The position numbers and the translations under genes are program-made. A model generated the notes under the pieces. The model was not told where the DNA came from and did no database searches. It was given only the letters and a program-made list of their open reading frames with translations. Positions 1 to 11,975 of a DNA stretch of 64,000 nucleotides are shown here, in pieces. Positions within the stretch are counted from its first letter, which is position 1, and each line of letters starts with the position of its first letter. This DNA is from Adiantum capillus-veneris (Eukaryota > Streptophyta > Polypodiopsida > Polypodiales > Pteridaceae): assembly GCA_014529385.2 (NCBI GenBank), contig CM043969.1, forward strand, positions 13,341,446 through 13,405,445. Reading direction: 5' to 3'.

Positions 1-660
1 TGCTCTGTAGTTGCTGAGAATGTGGCATGAAGATACCATATTGCAAAGAAAAGCTTGTCAATTGTCTTTCTCTACGGAAGATGGAAGTTGAAGAAGGGAG
101 AATGGGAGGTTACTAGTAGACTCTGATGTTGCTGCTAGAGAATCAATTGATATGCAAATATGCCTCCACAACAATGCAGTGCACAACATCTCGGTGAATA
201 ACGAATGGAATCTTAGTCACCTTCACGAGTATCTTAATCTTAGATATACCTTGCCCAATCAATATGGTTTTGTAATCAATGAATGCTCGTTCCAGAAAGG
301 AGAAGAGCTTTCTATGTGAAAACATTTGTTTTCCGCAATGTGTTGATGTAAAAGCATGTAACTGAAGCGATTTCGCTTCCATTAATACATATGGAATTTT
401 GAATCTCTTTTTCATTTTTAAGTTGTTCAAGATTTCGATTGAAATGTGAAAGTTTTTTAATTTGGAGCGTGAATACTTTCAATGTTGGTGTCTTTCAATG
501 GCTTGTCGTATGATTTTGTTTATAATTATAGTTTTAAGTTAAATTGATATTCATTTTAAGTGCTTTTAAAAAGTTACATTGAGTATAAGAGTGAATTTCT
601 AGGTTTTAAACTTCATTTCTAACATTCACAAACCACTAGCTTTCAACTCTCTTCCCATCT
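1..660. other. No gene recognised
   Basis: AT-rich sequence with one 95-codon minus-strand open frame at 143-430. Its translation matches no family I know and lacks any convincing motif. I see no RNA gene, repeat or transposon end here. Confidence 0.4.
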
Positions 661-665
661 TCTTC

Positions 666-2204
666 GTGAAAAGACCTATGTCAACCTCTTCTGATGCACT
701 TCTCACACAACTACAAAAGATAGGACTTGCAGACCGTGCATATGAACTAGTCAGTGTGTTTGAGAGGACGATTGACATGCATGCCACTTCTAACCTTCAT
801 GTAGAGGGATTCCAAAGCTTTCTTGACTACATGATGGAGCACATGGAAGAATATGCAATAGTCTTCGAGGGCTGGAACATGGCGTGGTTGCCAGTTGATT
901 TTCTCAAACACCTCTATGCGGCCGACAAAAAACTTTTCCTATCGCTTGTTGAGGTTTATAAAAGGGCTTATTGAGCGGGACTGTAGGACAGAGGATGATG
1001 ATGACCTCATAGACTTGGGCATGGGGTGCATAGGCACCCAATTCATCTCTTGGGACATGGTTCTGGTCTTGCTTGTGCTTGAGGGCATGGAGAAGGGGAA
1101 ATCAAAGGAAAAGGACAACCAAAAACCTCCTATAACCATTGTGAGGAATCAAATGAATTTATTGAAGAGGTTGATGAGCAGGCTGAAGCATCTATGGCAC
1201 TCCTCCTCGTGCAAGATCCCAGATGGGCCACTAGGGAGGAAGATTGGATGATAGAGGGAGACGAGGTGTTGGAGGAAGTTCGTGACCTCCAAATTCTAGC
1301 TTTGCATGCAGTGGTGGTGGATGGTCATCAGTTTATGTTCCTTGATGATATTGCAAAGACACTAGGACTCAGAGAGGACGAGTCACTCTCGATGCTCGCT
1401 ATCTATGCGGGCATGAAAGATCCCAATGGAAAGCAAGAGAAGGTCAACTTTCAAATTGACTTTGAAGACCAAGGTCTCCCACCAAGCCTCTCATTCCGCC
1501 CTAGTGAAAACGAATAGAATTTGATACAAATCGTGGCAAATACACTTATGGAAATCAAATCATGTGCCTCATTTTTTTATGAAAGCATCCCATAAAGTGC
1601 TTTTCATCCACACAAACCACTGATCATTATGGGTGGAGAAGACCACTCTAGCATCTCTCTCGTATCGACCTTACAAGGAAAACTCTTGAAGAGATGGATG
1701 AAGGATTTGAGGTAACCACTTTCTAACCTTATCTATAGTCTATTATACCCTATAGCAAGTGTTGAAGTTTTTTAATATGTTTTGCAGACTGCATACCATG
1801 TTGATAAGTTTGCAATTCGTATTGGAAGTTTGCGCAACATTCTTATGGGTAGAGATAGCTCCCTGTGGCACTACCTTGGCCATATGGGGCCATCCGTTCT
1901 TCGAGTTGCTCACACAGAGTACTCCAAGCATGGTTCTGTGGAGCTGCTCAAGTGCAAAGCATTAAGTTCCATCCTTGCTGAAAATTCACTTACCCTTAAT
2001 GCTCACAAGTGTATCTTGGTGGACTGGGAGGCGGCATTGTATGCCTTTACAGGAAAGCACCCTGGGTCAGTCCTCTCCCATTGTGCCTTAAACCTAGGTC
2101 AAGGGGTGACAAACCGAGAGGATATTGTAAAAACCTTTGGTGTCAATTTTTCCATTCACCCTATACCTACAGATGTAATTTACAAGAAAACCAACCAGCC
2201 ATGA
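666..2204 (+). pseudogene. Cluster of unassigned degenerate reading frames
   Basis: Three plus-strand open frames follow one another at 666-974, 1194-1517 and 1782-2204. All have balanced, protein-like composition, for example helix-rich acidic segments in the first and third. They lie in different frames with stops between them, and I recognise no domain. They could be exons of an unknown gene or remains of a mobile-element protein. No splice structure could be fixed by eye, so treat the cluster as possible coding relics only. Confidence 0.2.
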
Positions 2205-2318
2205 TGTAATATCCAAAGCAATATACAATAATTTTGTCCTTTTTAAATTTGTTTAATCACTTCCTATACTTTTTTTTCTATTATATATATAGGCCAATAA
2301 TTTATTTTTTTCAACGCG

Positions 2319-2662
2319 TTCACACCTCCTTGACCATCCAAGCACCCGTCAAACATGGGATGCCTTTGGTGAACATTTTGCAAAATAAGGCCATTTTGGG
2401 TGCGTACAAAGGCCGTGCGAGCACCAAAATGCACGATGATGCTCAGTGGCACCGCACAGGCCAAAAAAAGGTCAAAAATATCCCATGCGTGCCATATTGC
2501 ACAGGGGCTTTTTTTGGCCCGTGCGGCACCGCTGAGCATCGACGTGCATTTTGGCGGTCCTAGGGCCCCTGCATGTACCTGATATGGATTCCTTTTGCAG
2601 AATGTTCACCAGTAGGTGTCCCACGTCCAGTGGGTGCTTGGATGGTCGAGGAGGTGAAAACT
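2319..2662. mobile_element. Foldback/MITE-like element with long inverted arms
   Basis: The left arm (about 2319-2470) and right arm (about 2508-2662) are imperfect reverse complements that meet around a 37-bp centre. Matching blocks include the outer CACCTCCT..GACCATCCAAGCACCC, the middle GGTGAACATT.TGCAAAA and a 45-bp inner block with about 39 identities by eye. The whole unit would fold into one long hairpin of about 150 bp per arm. No coding capacity is present. I could not identify a convincing target-site duplication, so the family (foldback, Mutator-like MITE or other) is open. Confidence 0.8.
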
Positions 2663-3105
2663 AACAACTTGATTAATTTAAATACTTCAACAACAAAAAG
2701 TACACAATTCACTATTACAGTTACATGGAATGGCACAAAATCGACTCATTTATATTATATGGAAAGATTACAAATCTCATAAATACAGGTTACACAGGGA
2801 AACTAATTGTTATGGAGGCATCCTTGATTCGTCAGATTGATCGCTAGAGCTAGATCTGTATTTTTTTAGAGTAACTCGCTTAGCATGCACCATACAAGAT
2901 ACGCCATCTTGGAACACTGCACCAAAATGTCCTCGATGGCATCTTGTAAGGCCAATAGAGCTACACACTAGATACGTGTAATAGAATCTGAATGTTCGTC
3001 CATTATTTCTTTTACCAATTAAGAGAAAGATGCCTTTGGTATTATTGGCTTGGTCCTCTTTTGATATTTTTGGATCTCACGTAGAGTAATCGTGCCTGGC
3101 TTCCA
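2663..3105. other. No gene recognised
   Basis: AT-rich spacer between the foldback element and the next minus-strand relic. I see no coding, RNA or repeat signal in it. Confidence 0.4.
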
Positions 3106-4036
3106 TCAACGTTTCTTCTGTGCTGTTGGCGGTGGCGGAGGAACCGCTTGTCTGGCCCATTGAGCAAGGTCATTTTTGTACTTTTTCCTCATCTCCTCTT
3201 GGGCTTGTTGCTCTTCAGGTGTGAGCTTGTCCTTTTTATTCTTCGCACATTGTTTTGCTCTGTGAGGAAGTTTTGAAGGTTTATATATCCCAACCTTTGT
3301 TTGTTGGGCGGCCTGAGCTCTATCCTCTTCCGCTTTCCTCTCTGCCTCTGCTCGTGCTTGTAAATTAGCCAAGTGGGCTCTCTTAGCCTTGACTCTCTGC
3401 CATTTTTCTTGCTCTCCTTGCCTTCTTTGTTGTTCATGAAATCTTTGTGCTTCTCTATGAGTTGCCTCTTTCTTTTCTATCTCTCTCATTATCTTCCTCC
3501 TCTTGGCATCTCGCTCTACTGAAAGAAGATCACCTGGTATTACATTGATCACCCTTTGTTTGACCCGTGAGGGGGAATTTTTGCAGTGTAGTAGCAGTTG
3601 CTTGAGCTTCAGGTGGTGCAGTCGTTGCTTGAGCTTCAGGTGATGCCGTTGCTTGAGCTCCAGGTCTTGTTTCTTGTGTTGGTCTGTTTAGAGCTGCAAA
3701 TGGTCTGAGATCTGGCAGAGGTGTGCGATTCACATGATGTAGTGGCTAGAGATCATCAAAATTCTACTGCATGGTGTTCTGATCCTCTGTAGTCGAAGGT
3801 TGGGGGAGCGGCCGGGTGTTTGGGCCTAGTTACTATGCTGGATTATCCACTTGTGGTTGAGGATGTGGATTTGAAGCGATGTATTCTATATGAGGTGTTG
3901 GCTGCGGATTTTTAGTGTTGTTAGTGGCGATGGTGTCATTGTTGTGCATGGTGGTGTGGTCTTGTGTATCAGTCATATTGTGCAAGACACGAGTGCGTGT
4001 ATGTTTGGGCTTGAGAGGATCTTCTAAAATGTGCAA
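3106..4036 (-). pseudogene. Unassigned relic encoding a charged coiled-coil protein
   Basis: Minus-strand frames at 3833-4036, 3530-3733 and 3106-3552 appear to be pieces of one decayed gene. The last gives 148 residues very rich in Lys, Arg, Glu, Ala and Gln, a composition typical of a long helix or coiled coil. It ends in a proline run (PPPPP) and a basic tail. The middle piece carries a short Pro-Glu-Ala-Gln-Ala-Thr repeat encoded by a micro-tandem repeat. At least one frameshift near 3540 separates the last two pieces. The composition resembles the linker of a mobile-element gag-like protein, but I do not recognise a family. Confidence 0.3.
3598..3666. repeat. Short coding minisatellite (about 25 bp x 3)
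   Basis: Three near copies of GTTGCTTGAGCTTCAGGTG with slightly variable spacing. On the minus strand they encode repeated Pro-Glu-Ala-Gln-Ala-Thr units inside the relic at 3106-4036. Confidence 0.6.
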
Positions 4037-4562
4037 ACAAGAACTGAACTTTAATTTGTGAGTTTTGACTTATATAGTACTTAAGTTTTTTTTTAAAAAT
4101 AACACTCAATAAAATCACTCAAAACTAAAAAACTCCAAAATAGACCACACTTGACCCATGGGACTAATAATTGTTGCCTTTACAAATCACTTTGCATGAC
4201 AATGCATGTTTACAATAGAAATGGTTAGTGTAAAAAAAAATTAAATTTCCACCCAACGCCTGCCATCACCTCCCCTTGTCTCCAACCAGTGTTGGAATCG
4301 ATATATTGCACTAAAAGCATGATATTATTGTGATCGCCTCAAGCTAACCACTTTTCCTATTCTTACATTCCAAACTTCTTTGTTCTCTTGTCTTTTTTCT
4401 CTCTCTCCCTGCTAAAACTCTGTAGAACCAATTGAACACCTCGAAAAGGACATTGCTCTTTTTTCTTCCACCTCCATGTCATGAATTTTTAAAATACACC
4501 GTTTTTTCTTGATAGTGTGAGTGCTCCATTCTTTGACTGCTACACACAAGCGTGCTTAATTC
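4037..4562. other. No gene recognised
   Basis: AT-rich spacer with A runs and pyrimidine tracts. Nothing coding or structural is evident. Confidence 0.4.
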
Positions 4563-6832
4563 CTAGGGCTGCTTCATTACCTTTGTAGGTGGTAATGTCA
4601 CACACCTTTTTCCACAACTGAAAATCATTAGGACTTTAGGAGTCAAAATAGTTTGAAAGAAAATTCCTAGCTTTACTACCACCCATATATACTTTATTAG
4701 GGCGATCTTGTGTACTTCCAGATGCCTTGTTGTCCTTTGATATCTCAACTGCACCCCCATGTAGACCAACACTTGATAGAATAGATGTGAGTTCTTGTAT
4801 ATACTCTTCTCTTCTTTCTACAGGCTCCATATTCCAAGCGTAAACAATATGGAGCATAAGCAACTTGTCAAGAATTTGTAGATGGGCATGAAGGGTGAAC
4901 ACATGCACATTTATCAGTGGTATTGGAAGAATAGGATCCCAATTTGGATCACCCATTTTTTGATTAGGGGATACTTGCTGGTCAAAAATTGAGGATACCT
5001 TGAAACCATTGCTGTAGTGCTTTACCCATTGCTTGTGTAGTGGGTACACCTTTTGAAAATTTGATTGTAACTTTGCCACGCTTACCCTTAACACCTTTTG
5101 ACTTGATGGCCTTTGCACCCTTGCCCTCATTTCCCATTGAGACTTTACTCTGGCAGCAATAGATGCATAGAAAGAGGGTCATTGCACCTTGCTTGCACCC
5201 TAACACACTTGAGTGTTCTCAAGTCTCCTACCAAATGCCACTCAACTTGGAACATTCCAAGACCTGAAACATGCAATCTCTATCCTTCTTGTTGTTGCCA
5301 ATGACATCAACGATTGCAATGTGATTGAAATACCACTTCAACGTCTCATGTGTCTCATGTTGGGGATGAAAATCTGCCAACCACCAAATATTTTTCTTTG
5401 ATTTTACAAGACCTAAAACATGCAATCTTTGTCCTTCTTGCTGTTGCCGAATGACATCAACGATTGCGGTGTGATTGAAATACCATTTCAGCATCTCATG
5501 TGTCTCATGTGTGGGAGATGAAAAGCTGCCAACAACCAAATACTTTTCTCTGATTGAACACTTAAACACATGTTTCTCTTCTCATTGTCATTTAGCTCGA
5601 CATCGACACCCACAAAGGCTCTGCTCATCAACGTAACAATTACCCTTTCGAGCCGTTGACCTTTAACAACTTGGCACTCATCAAGCTTCATAACAAATAT
5701 CACTTTGCCATCACACTCTTTTTGTGTCAACCCATAAAATATTATCATTGACTCTTGGAGCTTCAACAAGTCAAAATACACATGGTTGAACCCGTTGTAG
5801 TGGAACAATTTTTTGTCTTCTAATAGCATGTCATCCTCCACATACTAAAATCCGCCCAACAAGCTTGCAACATCATTATTGGTGCACTTTTTTTGCAACA
5901 CTGACACTGTAAGGCATTGGCAAAAGCCAAAACAAACCTTTTTTCCGATGACCAAGTGTGACACTTCTATAAAAATCTTCATAGGCCTTGAAACTTATTC
6001 CTGCGCTGTCACACACCTCCATCATCTCTTGAGGCAACACAATGCTCTTTAGCTCATTGAAATACTTCTGCCACAAAACATTAGCAATGCCAGCATAGGA
6101 TGGATCATCTAGTAGCTCACCAACTCCTTTGTCTCAATGATATGCTGCAACAGAGCACGTCCGATTGTTTGAGCATTGGGATCGATTCCCATCATCATTC
6201 GAGCCAAGTTTCTGCATATTGAACTAGTGTTACACCAACGTGCAGAACATGTAGGAAATCGGAATCTTGCATCCGTATTCTTAACGTTTCTTTTGAGCTC
6301 CACCACTTGAGGATAGCAAGGACATTGCTTGTCTCTTGCGCTTACGAATGTGGTAGCTGAGGGGAATGGGTGTGAGATGATCTATTCACCGATGCATATT
6401 CCGTAAAGTATGTTGTAGCTGAACATAATTGTCTAGTCTCGATCTCTAACTTGCTATAGATCTTTCACAGACTTCTCTTGCAATGATGAATAGGCAGCCA
6501 AGAGATGTTTACTTGCTTCCGTTTCATTGACAAAATTTGAATACAGTCTCCAACAGTAGCCAAATAGTCCATCTCTTCCATCTCCAATTAAACGTAGAAG
6601 CTCAGTGACATTACAAAAGGGTAGTGGTGCATTGGTCGTTGGATCACAAGGTAAATGTGGCCATCAACTCATAACTTTATTTCCTTGCACCCAATGCTTT
6701 GTAACTGATCTATAGCATTAGGATTTGATGTGCCAAGTCACACAGTAGCATACTCCTTCTCCAAATCAACATTTAATCGATATCGTTTTGACCTATTAGT
6801 AATGTCTTGCAGTGGAGGGTGATTGAATGACA
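4563..6832 (-). pseudogene. Unassigned decayed minus-strand gene
   Basis: Reading leftward from an ATG near 6832, protein-like frames continue in pieces at 6109-6306, 5876-6076, 5488-5841, 5228-5569 and 4636-5130. Stops and frameshifts interrupt them. The pieces share a consistent strand and order, so one gene of roughly 700 codons may have existed. The 5228-5569 piece contains a tandemly duplicated segment of about 50 residues. I recognise no catalytic or binding motif and cannot name the family. An uncharacterised transposon protein or a retrogene is possible. Confidence 0.3.
5257..5555. repeat. Two-copy tandem duplication, about 149-152 bp
   Basis: Copy 1 (about 5257-5403) and copy 2 (about 5406-5555) match over nearly their whole length. 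Both contain the block ATGACATCAACGATTGC and a repeated CATGTGTCTCATGT. Small indels change the offset from 149 to 152 bp. The minus-strand translation repeats a segment of about 50 residues with the core LKWYFNH.AIVDVI. Confidence 0.85.
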
Positions 6833-7102
6833 TGTTTGTTAGATAATCAAGAAAATTAGAGAGAGAATGTGTAATGGTGACTGTTGCAAGCAGGGAAAGC
6901 TGGCTATAGAGGGAAAAAGTGCAGAGTACTCAGAGATAGTAGAAAAGGATTATGTTGTGGAGGGAAGAAAGAGAGGGAGTGTAGCTCAATCTCCTTTGAA
7001 TTCAAAATGTTGATCATGAGAGCTTTAGAGAGAGAAATTCTACTACACACAGAGATAATGGAGTTTTCCATTGCTCTCACCTGGAGATGGAGTGGGAGAA
7101 GC

Positions 7103-7104
<2 letters not shown>
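6833..7104. other. No gene recognised
   Basis: Purine-rich spacer leading into a GA microsatellite. Open frames here are artefacts of the repeat composition. Confidence 0.4.

Positions 7105-7175
<71 letters not shown>
7105..7175. repeat. (GA)n microsatellite
   Basis: About 35 uninterrupted GA dinucleotides. They give spurious Glu-Arg or Ser-Leu open frames on both strands. Confidence 0.98.
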
Positions 7176-7179
<4 letters not shown>

Positions 7180-7319
7180 AGAGAGAGTAGATCTGCAACC
7201 TTGGAGGATCTGCACTTTCTATTAGATGTAGGTAGCATAGAATGTCCTCTTGATGATTGGGAGGTGGAAGTGACAAGAGAGAAAAGGGGGGGAAAGAGAA
7301 AGAGTTGGCTCACATTTTA

Positions 7320-9870
7320 GAGAGAGAATGCAGTGAGAGAATATGAAAAATTTTCTTTTTTGGCAAGGGGAGCTGAAAAGTGCTTCTTTTAATGAGAACT
7401 AAGTGAGAGAGAGTGTTTTATATGTTAGAGACAGAGGACAAAGATGGGAAAAGGACATTTTAAAATTCAATTATCCACCTCTCTTTTGGGTTAAAATAGC
7501 CTATTTTCAAATTACAAAATATACAAATGGTATTTTTAAAAATCTCAGCATAGGCCTTTTTGCCCTCTCTTTTAGGCTTGGTCAAATGTGGCTTAAGCTT
7601 TAAGCATTTCCTTAAACTACCAAATAAAGAGGCTCTCCTATACCCCATTCCCTTCCTAATGGTTTCAAAGAAAGTCACAGTCCCCATACCACTCGCTTCC
7701 CAAAACCAAGTATGCACGATCCATATTCATAACTCGAAAGTCAAACATTTCTTTATACCCATGTATTTCAACTTCCAAACTAGATACCATTGTATCCCAT
7801 ATCTTCTTGTCTTCCCCATGCACCATAGAAACATATTGGTGAGCACTCGATTGTTGAGGAAATTGAACTTCTTCACAAGACCATAGCTGACAAAGTTATG
7901 TGTGGCAGTCATTTGTCATGACTCTAACCCTTTTCCCATTTACAAACACATGCATTTTTACCAACTCATTCCACATGTTGGTTGACAAACAACAATGATG
8001 CTCTTTGTCCTTGTGCAAAAGTCTTATGAATTTATACTTTTCATTACCACTTACCAGATGTTTTGAACCACATGGATTTGCCTATCTTTTTTATTCTTGC
8101 CAAGACTTCTATCCTTTTTTCTTTTATTCTTTGGAAAAGTCCATTGAGAATGGTAAGCTGACAAACAAGTTAACCACAATTTTTCTATTTTAGGCTTTGC
8201 AACGTCCTCTTGGTTCAGTTCTCTTGGTTCAACCTAGATCCTATTTTACAACCCTCTTTTTAAACAAAGGTTTACCATACTGACAATTTCCTTTTTCCTT
8301 TTGGAAATGGTCATGATACCCCCTCGTATGTGTGGATTTGGGCCCAACCTGACTGGGATTAGAGGTAGTCAAGCGATATTATCTTCATAAATTTGTCCGT
8401 ATTTAATTTCTTCTTCCAAAGTTTTAGGTGCACTTATTTTCACTCTTTCTTGAAGTGTCTATCTAACCCCCGTATAAATCTTCTTGTTTTGGAAAGTCAT
8501 GTATTCCCTAAAGCTTGAGGATTTTTTCTCTTTACTCTACAATTTAGGTACACAATGGCCTACCCCATTGAATAGACTTATCGCAATCCTCCCAATTTCT
8601 CTCTTATTCATTTTTAGAGAGAAATTCTTTCAAAAGAATGTTCTCAAATTGAACACAATCCATTGGGGTTTCTCTTGATTCCTTGAGATTCATCCACCAT
8701 TTTTAGGCTTTTGGCCCCAACGATAGACTAACCTCAATTAATTGATAGTCAAGTGGGGATATTTTTAAACAATGAAGGTCTTGCCATTTCTATAGAAAAG
8801 TGTAAATGGCATCTTTACTTCTATCATTTATTCACCAAAATTGAGGAGGTTTCATATCATTGAGGACATAAATTTTTATGGGTCTTGACTAAGTTTCAAG
8901 AAGAGGTATAGCAATCTCTCTATACATGGTTTGGATATCCCTAGACATGGAAAGCATATTTCCATCAGGTGGCACAAAAGATTATTCCATGACTTGCTCT
9001 CCCTTTTGCATGTACTCAATTAATTTAGTAATTGGTCTTTGATAACATCTAAAGCAGTAAAGGAAGTAATTGTTTTGCAAGCTTTCTACCTTACGTAATA
9101 ACATTTCATGATGCTCACAATAAGATACATCCCATTCATCACCGATGTCCTCAATTCTATACGTGTTTTGGTCTTGATTAGTATCAGTTTAGGGTTGTTT
9201 TTTATTTTAGACTTTTCCTTTAAAAAATTAAAAGACATAAAAAATGCTAACAAAAACCTTTATAGAGCCTTTACACAAATACACAGAGCACTCCCTGATA
9301 TATGCCAAAATGTCTGTGGTGAAGAGTTTCAATTGCTGGTCAAAGCATGTTTAGGTGGTACCACTTTTTGCACCTTTTGGTGGTATCACCAATAGCACTT
9401 AGGTGGAGGGAAATTCAATGTTTTTAAAATTTGGGAAAAGAGGGAGAGGGAAATTCTAAATTTGCATGCAATAAAATTTATGTATCTATAATGTAGATGC
9501 ATCTGAGCCGTTATGGAGTGGAGTGGGTTCCCTTTTTTGCAAACTTATAGTCATCATGGCCTAGAAACTCCTTGTCCTCTTTCTCCTTTCCTCTCATGCA
9601 ACTAGCTTGTCACTTGGAATCCCGCCTGTACATGTGTGCTTGCTCTGCTCCCATAGCTCGTGCTTCCCCCATTGCTTGTGCTCCCCCCATTGCATGTTGT
9701 AGCCGTCATGCTTTGCCCCTTATTTGACCTATCGTGCTCTGCCATAGCCCTGATGGAGCTCTGCCCCCATCATAGAAGCATAAAGGCTGCAAAAACACCC
9801 TCTAGGAGATGACTCCCAAGAAGAACACTCCTACAGGAAGCACCAAAATCCAATTGGTATAGCAAATGGT
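7320..9870. other. No gene recognised
   Basis: AT-rich sequence with only short open frames (for example 7560-7886 plus and 9108-9395 plus). Their translations show no recognisable domain. No LTR ends, tRNA or array structure is seen. Confidence 0.4.
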
Positions 9871-10027
9871 CCCTGCAACAAACACCACATCACAGTAGAC
9901 CCCCACAATAGCCACCACATAGTAGACCCTTGCAACAAATGCGACACAGTAGACACCTTCAACAACCACAACATAGCAGTCCCCTACAACCAATACGACA
10001 TTGCAGACCCCAGTAACAAACATGACC
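9871..10027. repeat. Degenerate minisatellite, about 27-30 bp x 5
   Basis: Successive units of the form CAACAAnnaccACAnnnnAGTAGACCCC are recognisable five times with drift. The period is near a multiple of three, so the minus strand reads as a Val/Tyr/Cys-rich repeat of about 9 residues. I take that for a by-product rather than a gene. Confidence 0.7.
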
Positions 10028-10890
10028 TCCAAAACTTCCCTCTCCAAATGCATGTTGGTGGTTGAAAATTTTGCTCGGAAAGGTGAGTTCTACATTGCGT
10101 TTTGGTTGTATCTATGTGCCTCATGGCAATGCATGGCCAAAAATCCTATTTTTCAACATTGGTTGCAAATCATTTTTCTCCATGGCTTTTCTTGCAGCAT
10201 TGGTGGAGTATTTGATACTTTCCATGTTTTGCTATTCTGCATTGCAGTTGCATGAGGAATATGGATTGAGCATGGAGGGCAAGCTGCCCAAGGATTTAAC
10301 AGAGAATCACCTGACACTTGAACAATTGTCAATAGTGTTCAAGGTGCCAAAGAAGAAGAAGACTAAGATCTTCCTCCACCAGGTGCATGACCACCTTTAC
10401 GATGCATGTAGGCTTCTGTATCAGAAGGTCTGCTAGGCTGCCCTTGCAACAACGAGCTCATGACAAGGTTTGTGAGGGGGTTTGCATATGAATACTAGCC
10501 ATCCGAGGTTCTCAAGCACAAATTTATGCAAAATGTAAACAAGTATCTTGTCAGTGAAAATTCTCCAGACCCTTAGATAGACCTAAAATACGGGATTTAA
10601 GCCTTTGTTTGAATGGAGCCCATAATGTTGGCTGTCATATTGTAGCCAAATCTGGCTTGAGGCCTGTTGATGATTAGAACAGTAAAAAACTTTTTTTGTC
10701 ATTAATGGTATGCAATGTGTGGTGATATTTCAAACTACATCTTTAATCATATTTTTAGCTATGTCTTTAAAGTTCTTCAAATTAAGGTTTTAAAGTATTT
10801 CAAGTTGGATCACTGAAATCCTCTAAATCGTCTCTCTTTTCTAAGTGCTAAGACATGTCTCATTGAAGTTCATTATTTTGCATTTGAGGT
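10028..10890. other. Weak open frame, no gene recognised
   Basis: A 124-codon plus-strand frame (10062-10436) ends in a lysine-rich stretch (KVPKKKKTKIF), but I recognise no family. The remainder is AT-rich spacer. Confidence 0.3.
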
Positions 10891-11541
10891 ATGGAAGATA
10901 TTGATCCTGTCCAGAATGCACCGCAGCCTAATGATCCTTCACTTAATCATGCATTGGCTCAACAAATTTACAAAGAGGAAGAGATTCGGGTGGCTCAAGG
11001 AGATCTTGGTGCTTTGGCTACGTCCCAAGAAGACGAATCAGAACCTCAAGGGGAGCCATTGAATTATAGACAATGCAAACAGCTATGCCCAAATCACTTT
11101 GTGCGCAATACATTATTTTGAGCCAGTGGAAATGTTAAGGCTTTTGCTCTCTTGAAGGTTTCATATTTGCAACACACTGTCCTTGCAAGAAATATCCTTT
11201 CAAGATTTATCCAAGTGTACAGACCACCACCAAATAATAATCAAATGGCAATTTACTTTGTGCAACAATGCTATTGCTAGTATGTATTGTGGCTCAAAAT
11301 AGATTGGAACGATTGTCCCACTACAGGAGGTATTGGCAAAGGACGCCCAACCGAGAAGATTCATGCACGAGAAGCCAATCAAGAAGATCCTCCTTGCAAG
11401 AGAGGTTACACATATTTTCCCGAAGAAACTGCAATCATTGAGCAGCTTGCAACCCAAGGTGTGGAATTTGCAAGTCAAGGAAAGAACCCAACCATGCTGC
11501 ATGCTCATATAGAAAAGCTAGAAAGAAAGTTGGCATGGTAG
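10891..11541 (+). pseudogene. Unassigned short reading frames
   Basis: Two plus-strand open frames, 10891-11121 (acidic, Gln/Glu/Pro-rich) and 11287-11541, are separated by stops. Their composition is protein-like but no motif is recognisable. They may be exons or relics of one locus. Confidence that this was ever a gene is low. Confidence 0.2.
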
Positions 11542-11832
11542 GAGGCAAGGTATGGGCCTATTAAATGAAGAGGAGATGGGCAATGCGGGTCCAAGTGATT
11601 CAGTTGGCAATTAAAAACTTCATGTATCTGATCTCTTTGGAGAACAATTCCATGATTTAAATTAAATCTCCCAAACAATACTAAGCTCTTTTTGTATCTT
11701 AAATCTCAAGATGTATAGCTAAAACCTCTTTTTGGTATGTAAATCTCTATTTGTTGGAACAAATGGACATGACGGATGTTGTTGTAATTGTGTAAGTTAT
11801 GTTCTCTCTTCTTCCCTCTTTTTAACAATGAT

Positions 11833-11836
<4 letters not shown>

Positions 11837-11904
<68 letters not shown>
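11837..11904. repeat. (GA)n microsatellite
   Basis: About 34 GA units, preceded by GATAGAAAG. Open frames over it are compositional artefacts. Confidence 0.97.
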
Positions 11905-11907
<3 letters not shown>

Positions 11908-11975
11908 ATGGATTGTAAAGCTAAACTCCACATAACTTTTGCATTGCAATATTAATTGAGAATATAGTACAAACT

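Noticed and set aside
6884..7320. Open frames of repeated Glu-Arg or Ser-Leu on both strands
   Set aside because: They are translations of the GA microsatellite. The same happens at 11.8, 23.2, 31.8 and 45.8 kb.
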